DNA from: Psychrosphaera algicola
Lineage (GTDB): Bacteria > Pseudomonadota > Gammaproteobacteria > Enterobacterales > Alteromonadaceae
Direction of reading: 5' to 3'
Assembly: GCF_028401425.1 (NCBI RefSeq)
Contig: NZ_JAQOMS010000002.1
Coordinates: 2,418,001 to 2,482,000, forward strand
Length of the DNA stretch: 64,000 bases
The notes under the pieces: generated by a model
Databases searched by the model: none
What the model saw: only the letters and a program-made list of their open reading frames with translations
What the model was told of the DNA's origin: nothing
Program-made: the position numbers and the translations under genes
In this document: piece by piece, positions 10,435 through 20,657 of the stretch
Layout of the letters: each line of letters begins with the position of its first letter
Position numbering within the stretch: position 1 is the stretch's first letter

Positions 10435-10884
10435 ATGAAATTAGACCGATACAACCAACAAATATTGCGCGAGTTAAAATACGACGGCCGGATCGCCAAT
10501 ATTCAACTTGCAGAAAAAGTGGGTTTATCTCCTTCCGCCTGTTTACGTCGAGTTCAGGAGTTGGAGCAGTCCGGCGTTATTCAGTCATATCGAGCTGTGT
10601 TAAATAATCAGCGTTTAGGGATTGGCTTTGTAGCCTATGTCACCGTTGGATTAAAGACTCACACTAAAGACGCACAACAAGCCTTTGAACAGGCAATATC
10701 AGGCTCTACCGAAGTATTAGAGTGCCATAATGTCACTGGGGCTTTTGAATATTTACTGAGAGTCGAAACTCTAGATTTAGTGAGTTATAAGACGTTTCAC
10801 ACTGACGTACTTGGGGATTTGCCACAGGTCGCAACAATAAGTACACATGTGGTAATGGACTCTCCTAAAGATGAAAGACAATAA
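10435..10884 (+). CDS. Lrp/AsnC-family transcriptional regulator
   Basis: 149 residues from MKLDRYNQQILRELKYDG. N-terminal winged helix-turn-helix (IANIQLAEKVGLSPSACLRR, about residues 20-40) and a C-terminal RAM/ligand-binding domain (about 65-145, with GFVAYVTVGL and NVTGAFEYLLRV). An upstream in-frame ATG at 10423 would add four residues; 10435 matches the family start. Members bind amino acids and regulate transport or metabolism. The divergent LysE-type gene is its likely target. Confidence 0.88.
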   Translation: MKLDRYNQQILRELKYDGRIANIQLAEKVGLSPSACLRRVQELEQSGVIQSYRAVLNNQRLGIGFVAYVTVGLKTHTKDAQQAFEQAISGSTEVLECHNVTGAFEYLLRVETLDLVSYKTFHTDVLGDLPQVATISTHVVMDSPKDERQ

Positions 10885-10953
10885 CTGATTTAAGAGTAAT
10901 TCGGAGTCAAAACGTCATTTTTCAGTGACACGACATTCACTATTCTAACCAGT

Positions 10954-12030
10954 TTAAGCCCTGATATAATTACGTTTTACTCGTCGAGTGATACCGCAAA
11001 ACAAGGTATAGCTAATAGTAGACGCACAGATGGCAATTTCTTCTGCTGGTAATCCCTCTCCCCACAAGACGACAGAATCACCAATATTTACATTGGTTAA
11101 CTCACTTATATCGACAGTAATCATGTCCATGGAAACGCGACCAACTAAAGGCGCTTTTTGGTCATTGATTAACACTGGTGTGCCATTTTGAGCATGTCGT
11201 GGATAACCATCTCCATATCCAACGGCCACCACGGCTATCGTGCTATCTTTATCTGCAGTCCAACCACAACCATATCCAACGGTATGTCCCTTTGGAATAG
11301 CATTAATCGCAATGATATTAGCCTTGAATGTCATTACAGGGCGAAGGTCAAAATCTTGAGATTGACTGCCTTCAATAGGCGATGAGCCGTAAAGCGCAAT
11401 ACCGGGACGAACCCAGTCTTTAATTTTATCAGGACGAGACAAGATCAATGCTGAATTTGCGACTGACTGCTGTCCTTCAAGTCCTGAACAGGTTTGTTCA
11501 AACTCGCTGAGCTGCATCTCGTTTAGTGGATTCTCTAAGTCGTCAGCGCAGGCAAAGTGCGTCATTGAGATAATATCGACACAATGTTGGCACTGTTCTA
11601 ATTGTTGAAAAGCGGTCTTAAATTGTGTTGGACTAAATCCAAGTCGATGCATACCAGTGTCTAATTTTAACCAAACGGTTATCCGCTTTGATGTTTTTAA
11701 ACTTAAAAATTGTTCTAGCTGCACTGGAGTATGGATAGCGACTTGTACCCCACTTTGCAACGCCCATTGATATTCGTCTAGATCAAAACACCCTTCAACC
11801 AACACTACAGGTTTATTTATTTGGGCATCAACCAACTCTTTTGCTTCGCTCGCCCGCGCAACACCAAATGCATTCGCTGCGGCTAAACTTTGGGCAACCG
11901 GCACAATGCCATGACCATAACCGTCAGCTTTTACCATAGCTAGTACGTTAGCGTGTTTTACCCGCTTTTTGATCTGCGTTAAATTGTGGTTTAGCGCAGA
12001 CAAGTTAATGTCTGCTGTTGGCTGATACAT
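10954..12030 (-). CDS. alr: Alanine racemase
   Basis: 358 residues, intact. Interconverts L- and D-alanine with PLP for peptidoglycan synthesis. The PLP lysine is in MVKADGYGHG (about residue 34), the second catalytic tyrosine in VGYGDGYPR, and RVSMDMITVD is the conserved C-terminal barrel motif. It starts 3 bases after the dnaB stop, so the two form the common dnaB-alr pair. Confidence 0.95.
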   Translation of the reverse strand: MYQPTADINLSALNHNLTQIKKRVKHANVLAMVKADGYGHGIVPVAQSLAAANAFGVARASEAKELVDAQINKPVVLVEGCFDLDEYQWALQSGVQVAIHTPVQLEQFLSLKTSKRITVWLKLDTGMHRLGFSPTQFKTAFQQLEQCQHCVDIISMTHFACADDLENPLNEMQLSEFEQTCSGLEGQQSVANSALILSRPDKIKDWVRPGIALYGSSPIEGSQSQDFDLRPVMTFKANIIAINAIPKGHTVGYGCGWTADKDSTIAVVAVGYGDGYPRHAQNGTPVLINDQKAPLVGRVSMDMITVDISELTNVNIGDSVVLWGEGLPAEEIAICASTISYTLFCGITRRVKRNYIRA

Positions 12031-12033
12031 GAT

Positions 12034-13433
12034 TTAGTCGTCTATGAAAGCATTGCCAGCATAATTATCGAATCGAGAATAATGCAGTTGAGTTGTTAAC
12101 CTAATTCGGCCAATTGGACCATTACGGTGTTTACCAATAATAATCTCTGCCGTACCTTTGTCCGCTGAGTCTTCGTGATAAACTTCATCACGATAAATAA
12201 ACATGATTAAGTCAGCGTCTTGCTCTATTGAGCCAGATTCACGTAAGTCTGAGTTGATTGGGCGTTTGTCTGCTCGTTGCTCCAATCCACGGTTAAGCTG
12301 TGCTAGGGCAATAACCGGAATGTTCAATTCTTTTGCTAAAGCTTTTAATGACGCAGAAATATCGGCAATTTCCAAGGTTCGATTATCTTTAAATTCAGGG
12401 GATCGCATCAGCTGAAGGTAATCTATCATTATCATGGATAGACCACCGTGTTCCCGGGCGATACGACGCGCTCTAGAGCGAACCTCGGTAGGCGTTAACC
12501 CCGATGAATCATCAATATAAAGCTTACCTTTTTCCTGCATAATACCAAGTGTACTAGCCAATCGAGCCCAATCGTCATCGTCTAAGTTACCGGTACGAAC
12601 TTTAGTTTGATCGATTCGACCTAGCGACGCCAGCATTCTCATCATTATTGAGTCAGACGGCATCTCTAAGCTAAATACAAGTGCTGGGTAATCTGAGGTA
12701 AGTGCTGCCGTTTCAACTAAATTCATAGCAAACGTGGTTTTACCCATTGAAGGTCGTGCGGCCACGATAATCAGATCAGATGGTTGAAAACCGCTGGTCA
12801 TTTTATCGAGATCGGTGAAGCCACTTGTTAAGCCCGTGATACCGTCGTTGTCGGTACGCATAAGTTCTTCAATCTTATCAACGGTAGAAGTTAATATTGA
12901 TTGTAGGTCTTTAGGTCCGTCATTTTTATTTTCACGCTGCTCGGCGATTTTGAAAACCCGGGATTCAGCAAAGTCCAATAGTTCTTCACTGCTCCGCCCT
13001 TCGGGGTTATAACACGCGTCGGCCATTTCATTGGCTGTGCCGATAAGTTCACGGACAACCGCTCTTTCTCGAACAATTGCAGCATAAGCTACAATGTTTG
13101 CTGCACTCGGTGTATTTTTGGCAATTTCCCTAAATAAGAAAAGCCACCAACGCCTTCAAGTTTTTTATCTTTTTCTAAAGCTTCAGATACCGTGATTAAG
13201 TCAATAGGATGATTCTGGATCATCAACATGGCCATCGCAGCAAAAATATCTCTATGTTGCTTTAAATAGAAATCACCTTTTACGACTTTTTCTGCGACTC
13301 TATCCCACGCATTATTGTCCAGCATCAAACCACCTAAAACCGATTGTTCGGCCTCAATAGAATGCGGTGGGACTTTTAACGAGTCCACTTGAGCTTGTTG
13401 TTCTCTGGTCGGTTTATAAGACGATTTCGCCAT
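12034..13433 (-). CDS. dnaB: Replicative DNA helicase DnaB (frameshifted)
   Basis: About 466 residues after repair. N-terminal domain (PPHSIEAEQSVLGGLMLDN) is followed by the linker and the RecA-like ATPase: Walker A in RPSMGKTTFAMN, MIMIDYLQLM as Walker B, and the arginine-finger region NRGLEQRADKRP, SDLRESGSIEQDADL. Hexameric helicase that unwinds DNA at the replication fork. One missing G near 13128 breaks the frame; restoring it gives YLGEIAKNTPSAANIVAYA. The gene is essential, so the break is almost certainly a sequence error. Confidence 0.95.
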
Positions 13434-13538
13434 TTAATACTCTGCTGGTTGAGACATTACGAGGGGTAATTTAGGCATACTATTCTAGGGATTTAGACGC
13501 TTGATAGCAACTTATGTTAGTGATTTAAGATCAAAAAT

Positions 13539-13558
13539 GGGGCGAATTACTTCGCCCC
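13539..13558 (-). terminator. Terminator of the sigma/DUF4097 operon
   Basis: An 8-base stem GGGGCGAA/TTCGCCCC with a 4-base loop; on the minus strand it is followed by ATTTTTGAT. It lies 31 bases past the stop of the DUF4097 gene. Confidence 0.8.
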
Positions 13559-13589
13559 TAATGGGACAACTTCAAACGTGTAACTTGCT

Positions 13590-14534
13590 CTATTTTCCGA
13601 TGCGAATGTCGCCGTTTACAGTATTAATTTCAACTTCAGCTTTACCACTACCTAGTGTAAAACGGAGTGACTCTCCCGGACCATATTTGTCTTTTCTTAC
13701 TTTATCTCCGCTTAAGTTATTTTCAATATCACCGCCAGAGTGGGCTTCAATTCTAAATTCTGCAGAAATATCGCCACCAAATTTAAGGTCAGTATCGCCA
13801 CCGACTGAAGTGATAAATAACGTTTTGATGTTAGAAAGATCAGCTCGCAAATTGATGTCACCGTTCACAGTACTTATCTCAATTTCTTTGATGGACTTTA
13901 AGTCCAAGTCCATATCACCATTAACATTGGTGATTTTTAGCTCGTTAACTTTACTGTTGGTATTAATATCGCCGTTCACGGTTTCAATTTCCAAGTCACC
14001 TTCGCTACCAGAATCGTCAATTTCACCATTAACCGAATTTAAATTAATATTGCCCTTTAATCCTTCCGATTTGATATCGCCATTGACTGTGCCTAATGCA
14101 ATTCGGCCTTCTAATTTTGAAGCATCAATATAACCGTTCACTGTGTTTATCCGAGCGCCGCCTAATACATTTGCCACTTTAACATCAACAGTGACACCTT
14201 CAAATTTAACGCCGTTTTTAACGGGTATCCAAAACACCAATTTTGAGCCTTCTTCTTTCCAGTTGTTCCATTTTTGGCTGGGCATATGAACCTTAAAAAC
14301 AACTCGTCCATTTTCATTGTTTTCAAACTGATAACCCTCTGCGTCCTTATCGAGCTCACCAACAACTTTAACTTCGTTCTTATCCCACGTTTTAATTGTC
14401 ACTTTACCTGATTGCACATCAATTAAGACTTTCCCGTTTTCAGTCGTCGTTAATACCTTGTCTACTTTTTCACCCGCGGCAACCTGACCGATAGACAAAA
14501 CAAGCAGCGCGGTTATGACTAATAAGTTTTTCAT
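13590..14534 (-). CDS. DUF4097-family beta-strand repeat protein, secreted
   Basis: 314 residues. Signal peptide MKNLLVITALLVLSIGQVAA, then a repetitive parallel-beta protein with at least eight TVNGDI-like turns (INTVNGYID, LGTVNGDIK, LNSVNGEID, IETVNGDIN, ITNVNGDMD, ISTVNGDIN and a last INTVNGDIR). This is the putative-adhesin/DUF4097 fold, often found as the third gene of ECF sigma/anti-sigma operons. The role is unknown; a periplasmic or surface envelope function is inferred from the signal peptide and operon. It follows the putative anti-sigma gene by about 20 bases, with a terminator after it. Confidence 0.8.
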   Translation of the reverse strand: MKNLLVITALLVLSIGQVAAGEKVDKVLTTTENGKVLIDVQSGKVTIKTWDKNEVKVVGELDKDAEGYQFENNENGRVVFKVHMPSQKWNNWKEEGSKLVFWIPVKNGVKFEGVTVDVKVANVLGGARINTVNGYIDASKLEGRIALGTVNGDIKSEGLKGNINLNSVNGEIDDSGSEGDLEIETVNGDINTNSKVNELKITNVNGDMDLDLKSIKEIEISTVNGDINLRADLSNIKTLFITSVGGDTDLKFGGDISAEFRIEAHSGGDIENNLSGDKVRKDKYGPGESLRFTLGSGKAEVEINTVNGDIRIGK

Positions 14535-14557
14535 AAATATACCTTGTTAACGTTTCA

Positions 14558-15069
14558 TTAAATTTGTGTAAATTTGGATTGATGCGACTTACTGATCAAT
14601 GCCAATTGTTGTTGATGGATCTGGGTTAACATTTTCATCAACACTGCGTCTTCTGGTTGATGAATAAGGGCTTTTTCAAGGCCTTTTCCGCCAACTCCAA
14701 TTCGGTAAGTGATGAACGCCAGTTTGGCGAGACCACATTGGTATTACTGACCCGTTGCAACAGTTGCTGTTTTTGCAATTCAAAACTGGCCGAAACCGGT
14801 GTTAACCAACTCGGTTCTTCAATTTGTTGATCGATACCTTTCGGCAATCCTAACCAAAGCCCAGTGACTAGCGCCACTGGAGCAAACATAGCCGCAACTT
14901 TAAGCCACGGAGTTGATTTAATTGTCGAGCCACTTAGTTCACTTGGTGTTTGCTGTGGCACATTTGTAATGGCTTGCTCAATACCAGCCCACAAATCTCG
15001 TTTTGGTGCCAATTCTGGTTCCAAATCGCTGATTAGGTCATCAAATTGTTTGTCTTTAGATGTCATCAT
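14558..15069 (-). CDS. Putative anti-sigma factor, single-pass membrane protein (frameshifted)
   Basis: About 170 residues. A cytoplasmic N-terminus (DDLISDLEPELAPKRDLWAGIEQAI), one membrane segment at about residues 54-75 (WLKVAAMFAPVALVTGLWLGL), and a periplasmic tail that ends in a helical PEDAVLMKMLTQIHQQQLAL region once one A is restored near 14675. It overlaps the end of the sigma-factor gene by 14 bases, and GGGAGGG lies before its ATG, so translation is coupled. No zinc-binding HxxxCxxC motif is visible. Position and topology, not a domain match, support the anti-sigma call. Confidence 0.65.
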
Positions 15070-15697
15070 TAATGCCCTCCCTCGTTTGTGATTGTTCGTC
15101 TTCTGCCAATAGTTGATTCTGCAGCAATTGTTTGGCTCTGTGATATTGCGCTTTACTGCTACCAACAGCGATTCCTAGCTCTCTGCTAATTTCTTCGTGT
15201 CGCCAGCCTTCAATAGCGAACAGCACAAATACCACTCGAGCTTGTTCTGGCAGGCTAGCAATATGTTTATCTAGACCACTGCGGCTCAGATCATAATCCG
15301 AATAATCGTCAGATATTTCCTGAGCACCGAGGGCCTGTTGGTTTTGTTCGTCTGAACCAAACCAGCTGCGCCACCACGGCTTTTGTTTTCGCATATGAGA
15401 AATAGCAACATTACTGGTCACCGACTGTAGCCATGTTGAGAATTTGCTATCGCCACGAAAGTTGTGAATTTTCTGCCAAACCTGCACGTAAACTTCCTGA
15501 GTAATATCTTCTGCAATCTCACGGTCACCTGACAATCGTAAACTTAAGGCGTAGGTTCGATTTATGTATTTATCGTAAAGTTGTTTAAGTGCATTTTGGT
15601 TGCCTTGTTTAAGCAAAACGACAAGCTGTGCATCATCGTCGACACGATTGACATCAACCTGTTGAAATTGCTGAGGCGAAATTACGTTTCCAACCAA
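15056..15697 (-). CDS. ECF RNA polymerase sigma factor
   Basis: 213 residues. Sigma region 2 at about 38-100 (LYDKYINRTYALSLRLSGDREIAEDITQEVYVQVW, with the FRGDSKFSTWL and SNVAISHMRK motifs of region 2.3/2.4) and region 4 at about 140-195 (LPEQARVVFVLFAIEGWRHEEISRELGIAVGSSKAQYHRAK). Start is TTG with AGAAGA upstream. First gene of a three-gene operon with a membrane partner and a DUF4097 protein; ECF factors of this type are usually released by the membrane partner on an envelope signal and transcribe their own operon. Confidence 0.88.
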   Translation of the reverse strand: MVGNVISPQQFQQVDVNRVDDDAQLVVLLKQGNQNALKQLYDKYINRTYALSLRLSGDREIAEDITQEVYVQVWQKIHNFRGDSKFSTWLQSVTSNVAISHMRKQKPWWRSWFGSDEQNQQALGAQEISDDYSDYDLSRSGLDKHIASLPEQARVVFVLFAIEGWRHEEISRELGIAVGSSKAQYHRAKQLLQNQLLAEDEQSQTREGINDDI

Positions 15698-15859
15698 AAT
15701 ATTCTTCTTTTATTGTTGAACTACTGTGTTGTTATTTACTTAGTATCAGGGGAATAGAAAAAGGTTTAAAGGAGAATTATTTATTTTGTCAAAAAGCCCG
15801 TAATAGCGAGCTAGTTTCGGTAAACCAAAAGATTGAAAAGCGCTGCTTATCGTTAACAA

Positions 15860-15879
15860 AAAGGCGCTTTCGCTCCTTT
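15860..15879 (-). terminator. Possible terminator of the TlpA-like gene
   Basis: Minus-strand hairpin AAAGGAGC-GAAA-GCGCCTTT with one A-G mismatch and a GAAA tetraloop, followed by more T residues. It lies just beyond the stop of the thioredoxin-like gene. Confidence 0.5.
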
Positions 15880-15882
15880 GTG

Positions 15883-16413
15883 TTAATCGTCTGTTGCCAT
15901 GGATTTGAGAAGTGATTCGTAGGCGACTCTAATTTGTGGATCGTTTGGATTCGATAACATATGTACGTATACAATTTCACCTTCACCATTAATAAATATT
16001 GTCGTTGGCGTACCCATAACGCTAAATTGCTTAGCCACCGCATCACCTTCAATTAGTACCGGCAAGGTTAAGCCTCGACTTTTCATTTCTTTAACAGGCT
16101 TTGCTCTTGGATTTTCCCAAAAACTCACTGCATAAGTTGGAATACCTTTGTCCACATACCCCTTAGAAATGACATCTAAACCTGATTGCAATTTTTTACA
16201 ATAAGGACACCAAGTGGCCCAAAAATGCAAGACATAAGGTTTACCCTTTAAGTCCTCAGAATCAACCTCTAAACCTTGACCATTCGATAAAGACCATGGC
16301 GAGGCTAGGTCTGGTAAAATAATCGGATTACCGTCTTCGTCAAGCTCGGGTTCATCAGCGTAAAGTGAAAAACAACAAATAAGCAGTAGAGTTGTGAGAA
16401 TAATATGTTTCAT
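15883..16413 (-). CDS. TlpA/ResA-family periplasmic thiol-disulfide oxidoreductase
   Basis: About 177 residues. Signal peptide MKHIILTTLLLICCFSLYAD, then a thioredoxin fold with active site WATWCPYCKK (Cys69, Cys72) and the cis-proline loop GTPTTIFIN. An insert after the active site (SFWENPRAKPVKEMKSRGL) is typical of TlpA-like proteins. Probably reduces periplasmic disulfides; the partner is unknown. It stands alone between rlmB and the sigma-factor operon. An upstream ATG (16425) is possible, but 16413 begins the signal peptide. Confidence 0.8.
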   Translation of the reverse strand: MKHIILTTLLLICCFSLYADEPELDEDGNPIILPDLASPWSLSNGQGLEVDSEDLKGKPYVLHFWATWCPYCKKLQSGLDVISKGYVDKGIPTYAVSFWENPRAKPVKEMKSRGLTLPVLIEGDAVAKQFSVMGTPTTIFINGEGEIVYVHMLSNPNDPQIRVAYESLLKSMATDD

Positions 16414-16570
16414 TTGGGCTGACATTTCCTAATACAACGCGTTGTTGATATAGACCTCTAAAACGGCCCATATGTTACAAATACATGATGAAAAAGTATT
16501 GGAGTATTAATTCGTGATTATACAAATAAATACGATTACTATTTAGCTAACCAAGGTTTCTTATTAAGCG

Positions 16571-17323
16571 TTATGCTAATGTTCGTTGGCGTACGGCTTC
16601 AAACAAAATGACACCCGTTGCAACTGAAACATTTAAACTTGAGACAGAACCTGCCATCGGTATTTTAACTAAGTCGTCACAATTTTCTCGTGTAAGTCGA
16701 CGCATTCCGGTACCCTCAGCCCCCATAACTAAAGCCAACGGGCCAGTCATAGATTTTTGAAAAACGTCTTGCTCAGCTTCACCCGCAGTACCAACAATCC
16801 AAACACCTTCATTTTGTAAAGACTTTAAACTACGAGCTAGATTTGTAACGACAAATAATGGCATAACTTCAGCTGCGCCACATGCAACTTTACGCGCTGT
16901 ACCTGTCAATTTCGCCGACCTATCTTTAGGAACAATAACGCCATGAACACCCGCGGCATCAGCGGTACGGAGAACAGCACCCAAATTATGTGGGTCAGTT
17001 ACCCCGTCAAGAATTAACAATAATGGAGCAATGTTTTGTTGGTTCAATCTGGCTAATAGATCTGACAGATCGGCTTCGTCTTTTTGTTTAGCTGCTTTAA
17101 CACGAGCAATAATACCTTGATGCTGTTCGCCGTCACTTTTATCGTCTAATACTTTACGCGACATATATTGAACAGATACACCAAGGGAATGAGCTTGGCT
17201 AATCAGTGGTGCCATACGGTCATCTTTACGATCTTTTAACGCATATACTTCAATTAGGCGCTCTGGCTCATTGGCCATTATGGCGCTAATGGAATGGATG
17301 CCGTAGGCGATTTCTGAACTCAT
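16571..17323 (-). CDS. rlmB: 23S rRNA (guanosine(2251)-2'-O)-methyltransferase
   Basis: 250 residues, intact. SpoU-family knotted methyltransferase: substrate-binding N-terminal domain (YGIHSISAIMAN), then DGVTDPHNLGAVLRTADAAG (motif 1), VMGAEGTGMRRLTRE (motif 2) and IPMAGSVSSLNVSVATGV (motif 3). Uses S-adenosylmethionine. Its ATG overlaps the repaired rnr stop codon (ATGA), giving the rnr-rlmB pair known from E. coli. Confidence 0.95.
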   Translation of the reverse strand: MSSEIAYGIHSISAIMANEPERLIEVYALKDRKDDRMAPLISQAHSLGVSVQYMSRKVLDDKSDGEQHQGIIARVKAAKQKDEADLSDLLARLNQQNIAPLLLILDGVTDPHNLGAVLRTADAAGVHGVIVPKDRSAKLTGTARKVACGAAEVMPLFVVTNLARSLKSLQNEGVWIVGTAGEAEQDVFQKSMTGPLALVMGAEGTGMRRLTRENCDDLVKIPMAGSVSSLNVSVATGVILFEAVRQRTLA

Positions 17324-19876
17324 ATCTTACTTCTCTTATTGACTTTTTTAGCTTTTTTGGCGGCAATTCGCTTAGCTGCACGCGTTTTAGGTTTACTCGT
17401 GCTGGCTTTTTCTTAGCGTGTTTTTTCTTTGTTGCTTTTGGTTTTGTTGTTGGTTTTTTATTTTGACCAACTGCGCCGTCCGCAGAATTTTTTCCCTTAG
17501 ATGTCCCTTCTTTTTGGGCCACTTCAGATTGTATATCGCTAAGGCACGTCACCACGTTTCAAACGTTCTCTAATTGAACCACTGCGTCTAGGTTTAGACG
17601 GTTCTTTGCGGTCTTTGTCACTACTGCCTTTGCCCGTTGGGCGAGTATTTTTAGCCTGCGGTTTACGTGATTTTCCTGCCAACCTGTCACGCGATGAGCC
17701 CCGTGGCAAATCAGCCAACTCAAAATCAATCTGTCTTCCATCTAAGTCTACCGAACGAACTCGTACGTCTAACTCATCACCGAGTTTGAATACCTGACGT
17801 GTTCGTTCACCCACTAAAACATGGCGTCCTTGGTCATAATTAAAGTAGTCGTTTCCTAATCCAGTGATGTGAACTAGGCCTTCAATATGCAATTCTTTAA
17901 GTCTGACAAACACGCCAAATGAGGTGACAGAAGCAATAATGCCTTCATATTCGCGGTCAATGTGGTCCTGCATAAATTCACATTTCAACCAAGACTCTAC
18001 GTCTCGTGTTGCTTCATCAGCACGACGTTCGGTCTTTGAACACTGTTCACCTAAATGCTCTAATTCTTCGCTGGAATAAACGTAGTGACCAGACGTTTTT
18101 TCACCTTGTTTATGCAAAACGCCTTTAATTGCACGATGGACGATTAAGTCTGGGTAACGACGAATTGGCGATGTAAAATGCGCATAGCCGTCTAACGCTA
18201 AACCAAAATGACCGATGTTGTCAGGCTGATATACCGCTTGGCGCATTGACCTGATCATCATGGTTTGAATAAGTTCTGAATCTGGACGATTCAAAAATGG
18301 ATTAACCTGATCGCTGAGTTCTTTGGGTGTAGGTTGATCACTAAATGTCAGTTCGCCACCAAGTTCTGCTAAAAATGCTCGAAAACTAGCAAGTTTTGTT
18401 GGGTCGGGTTTGTCATGTACCCTAAATAGCGCGCCTGCGTCATTTTTTCTAGGAACTTAGCTGTCGCTACGTTGGCTAAAATCATACATTCTTCGATCAA
18501 TTTATGGGCGTCATTACGCTCAACAGTTTCAACCGAATCAATTTTTTTATTGGCGTTAAAAATAAACTTAGCTTCGATAGTATCAAATTCAAAAGCACCA
18601 CGGTCAGCACGTCTAAGTTTAAGCGCTTTGTAAAGATCAAATAAATCCATCAAATGCGGATAGACCGCTTGATAACGGTCAATCATAGTCGCATCACCAG
18701 CTAAGATAGCGGCCACTTTGGTATACGTTAGTCGGGCATGAGAATGCATGACAGCTTCGTAAAATTTAAAGCCTGATAATTTACCACTATCGGCGACTGT
18801 CATCTCAGCCACTAAACACAAACGGTCAACTTGTGGATTTAATGAACATAATCCGTTTGATAGTGCCTCTGGTAACATTGGGATAACTTGCGATGGGAAA
18901 TATACAGAATTTCCTCTATCGATAGCTTCTCTGTCCAATGCTGAGTTATGTTTTACGTAATGAGAAACGTCGGCTATGGCAACATATAGACGCCACCCAC
19001 CGGATTTTTACGCTCACAATAAACCGCGTCATCAAAGTCACGGGAATCTTCACCATCAATAGTGACTAACGGTAAATTACGCAGATCAACGCGGCCTAAC
19101 TTGTCTTGTTCTGAAACTTCTGGTGACAGTTTTTAGCCAAGTTGACAATTGTGTCAGACCATTCAAATGGAATTTCATAATTACGTAGCGCGATATCAAT
19201 TTCCATTCATAGCGCCATATGCTCGCCTAAAACTTCTCTAATTGAACCAGTTGCACTTGATGATCTATTTGGACGCGATTCAATTTCGACAATAACCATC
19301 TGGCCATGTCGAGCACCGTTTTCTGATCCTTTCGGGATAATGATTTCGTGTTTAATACGACTGTCATCTGGTACTACAGATTGCACACCAGACTCAACAA
19401 AATAACGGCCTATTAGCGGCGCTGAACGAGCTGTGACTAAGTCAACAATGCGGGCTTCGGTTTTGCCTTTAAATTCGCCTAATGATTGCGCTCTTACGAT
19501 ATCGCCATGGATATAGCTCCGCATCTGGCTGTGGCTTATATACCAGTCGCTGCGGTTATTCTTAGCGTTTTCAGGTTGTAAAAACCAAAACCATCGCGGT
19601 GACCAATCACTTGACCGACAATAAAATCTTTCTGATCGGGGATCGCGTATTTTTTAAACTTTGTAAATAATAACTGGCCGTCACGTTCCATCGCTCTGAG
19701 GCGCCTTTTTAAGGCAACTTTTAAATCATCGCTGGAGACCTGACAAATTTTCAATAATTCGCCATACGAAAGGGGGAGTCGTTCTTTTCGATTTGTTCTA
19801 AGATAAATTCGCGGCTCGCGATAGGGGTTCCGTATTTAGCAACTTCCCGATCGTGATTCGGGTCAAATTTTGGCAT
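17320..19876 (-). CDS. rnr: Ribonuclease R (heavily frameshifted)
   Basis: About 853 residues after repair. N-terminus MPKFDPNHDREVAKYGTP with an HTH-like cold-shock region; catalytic RNB domain (TIDGEDSRDFDDAV, then WRLYVAIADVSHYV, and the block YAHFTSPIRRYPDL); S1 domain (EGIIASVTSFGVFVRL); and a lysine-rich tail ending KKVNKRSKI. Degrades structured RNA 3' to 5' in the cytoplasm. Breaks near 19770, 19567, 19130, 18995, 18445, 17543 and 17408 are each fixed by one base, plus an in-frame TGA at 19207-19209 (GGA expected). This is the worst-hit gene in the window. It is followed by rlmB and preceded by motX. Confidence 0.92.
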
Positions 19877-20016
19877 TCAGTTTCACTTATAAAAATTAAA
19901 AAATAATGTTAAGTCGTTAGTTTAACACCATATGAAGACAAACAAGTTAATAACTATCGTTTTTGTCAATTTTTTTATAAATAACGTTTAATAAAATGAA
20001 CGCCTGAACAAATACG

Positions 20017-20634
20017 TTAAATTGGCGTGTGTTTCGCCCTCTTTAACGCTTTAGGATGCATCAGTTTTGCGAGTTTAGCCAACAAGGTGGCCACTTTTTG
20101 GTGGGTGGTTGAGTCTTCAATTATAGCGTGATGTAGCCACTTATAACTTTGTTCGTAATCATATGGGCTACCAACCCCATCTAAATGCATTTGTACCAAC
20201 CTCATTTGCGCATTGAGGTTTCCTAATTCCGCGGCTCGAAATATTAACGTGTGAGCTTTATCGATGTCCTTTTGAACAAATATGCCTTCATGATAATAGC
20301 GTCCCATCTGTTCTATTGCCGCAACTAGGCCTTGTTTTGCCGACTTACGAATATAATAAATCCCCAGCTCTGCGTCTTTTTCAATGCAAACTCCCCACGC
20401 GAGCATGTCCCCATAAAGAAATTCATAAGCCGGTATATGGAGTTTTACTGCATGGTCTTCAATATCACGATTTAACTGACACCGATCGGCTTTTACTTTA
20501 TCTAAATGCTTGTTTTCTTTTATTAAAGCTAACAATTCATCTTGAGTATAAATTTGCACGACTTTCAATTTATTCTCGTTATAAGAAAAACTATAAGCAG
20601 AAAAAACAAGCAGTAGTGTCAGAATATATTTCAT
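20017..20634 (-). CDS. motX: Sodium-type polar flagellar motor protein MotX
   Basis: About 205 residues. Signal peptide, then the block LLALIKENKHLDKVKADRCQ and YEFLYGDMLAWGVC, which are very close to Vibrio and Shewanella MotX, followed by Sel1-like repeats (AELGIYYIRKSAKQGLVAA, DIDKAHTLIFRAAELGN). MotX sits with MotY in the T ring around the flagellar basal body and is needed for torque of the sodium-driven PomAB stator. Start chosen at the signal peptide MKYILTLLLVF; a longer TTG start at 20667 lies inside an inverted repeat. A location just upstream of rnr is also known in Shewanella (recalled, not checked). Confidence 0.85.
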   Translation of the reverse strand: MKYILTLLLVFSAYSFSYNENKLKVVQIYTQDELLALIKENKHLDKVKADRCQLNRDIEDHAVKLHIPAYEFLYGDMLAWGVCIEKDAELGIYYIRKSAKQGLVAAIEQMGRYYHEGIFVQKDIDKAHTLIFRAAELGNLNAQMRLVQMHLDGVGSPYDYEQSYKWLHHAIIEDSTTHQKVATLLAKLAKLMHPKALKRAKHTPI

Positions 20635-20657
20635 GTGCGCCAGACCAAATTGTAGTG

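Noticed and set aside
13501..14133. 210-residue open frame on the plus strand
   Set aside because: It is the antisense shadow of the repetitive DUF4097 gene; its SPFTVSIS-like repeats merely mirror the TVNGDI codons, and there is no ribosome-binding site or family match.
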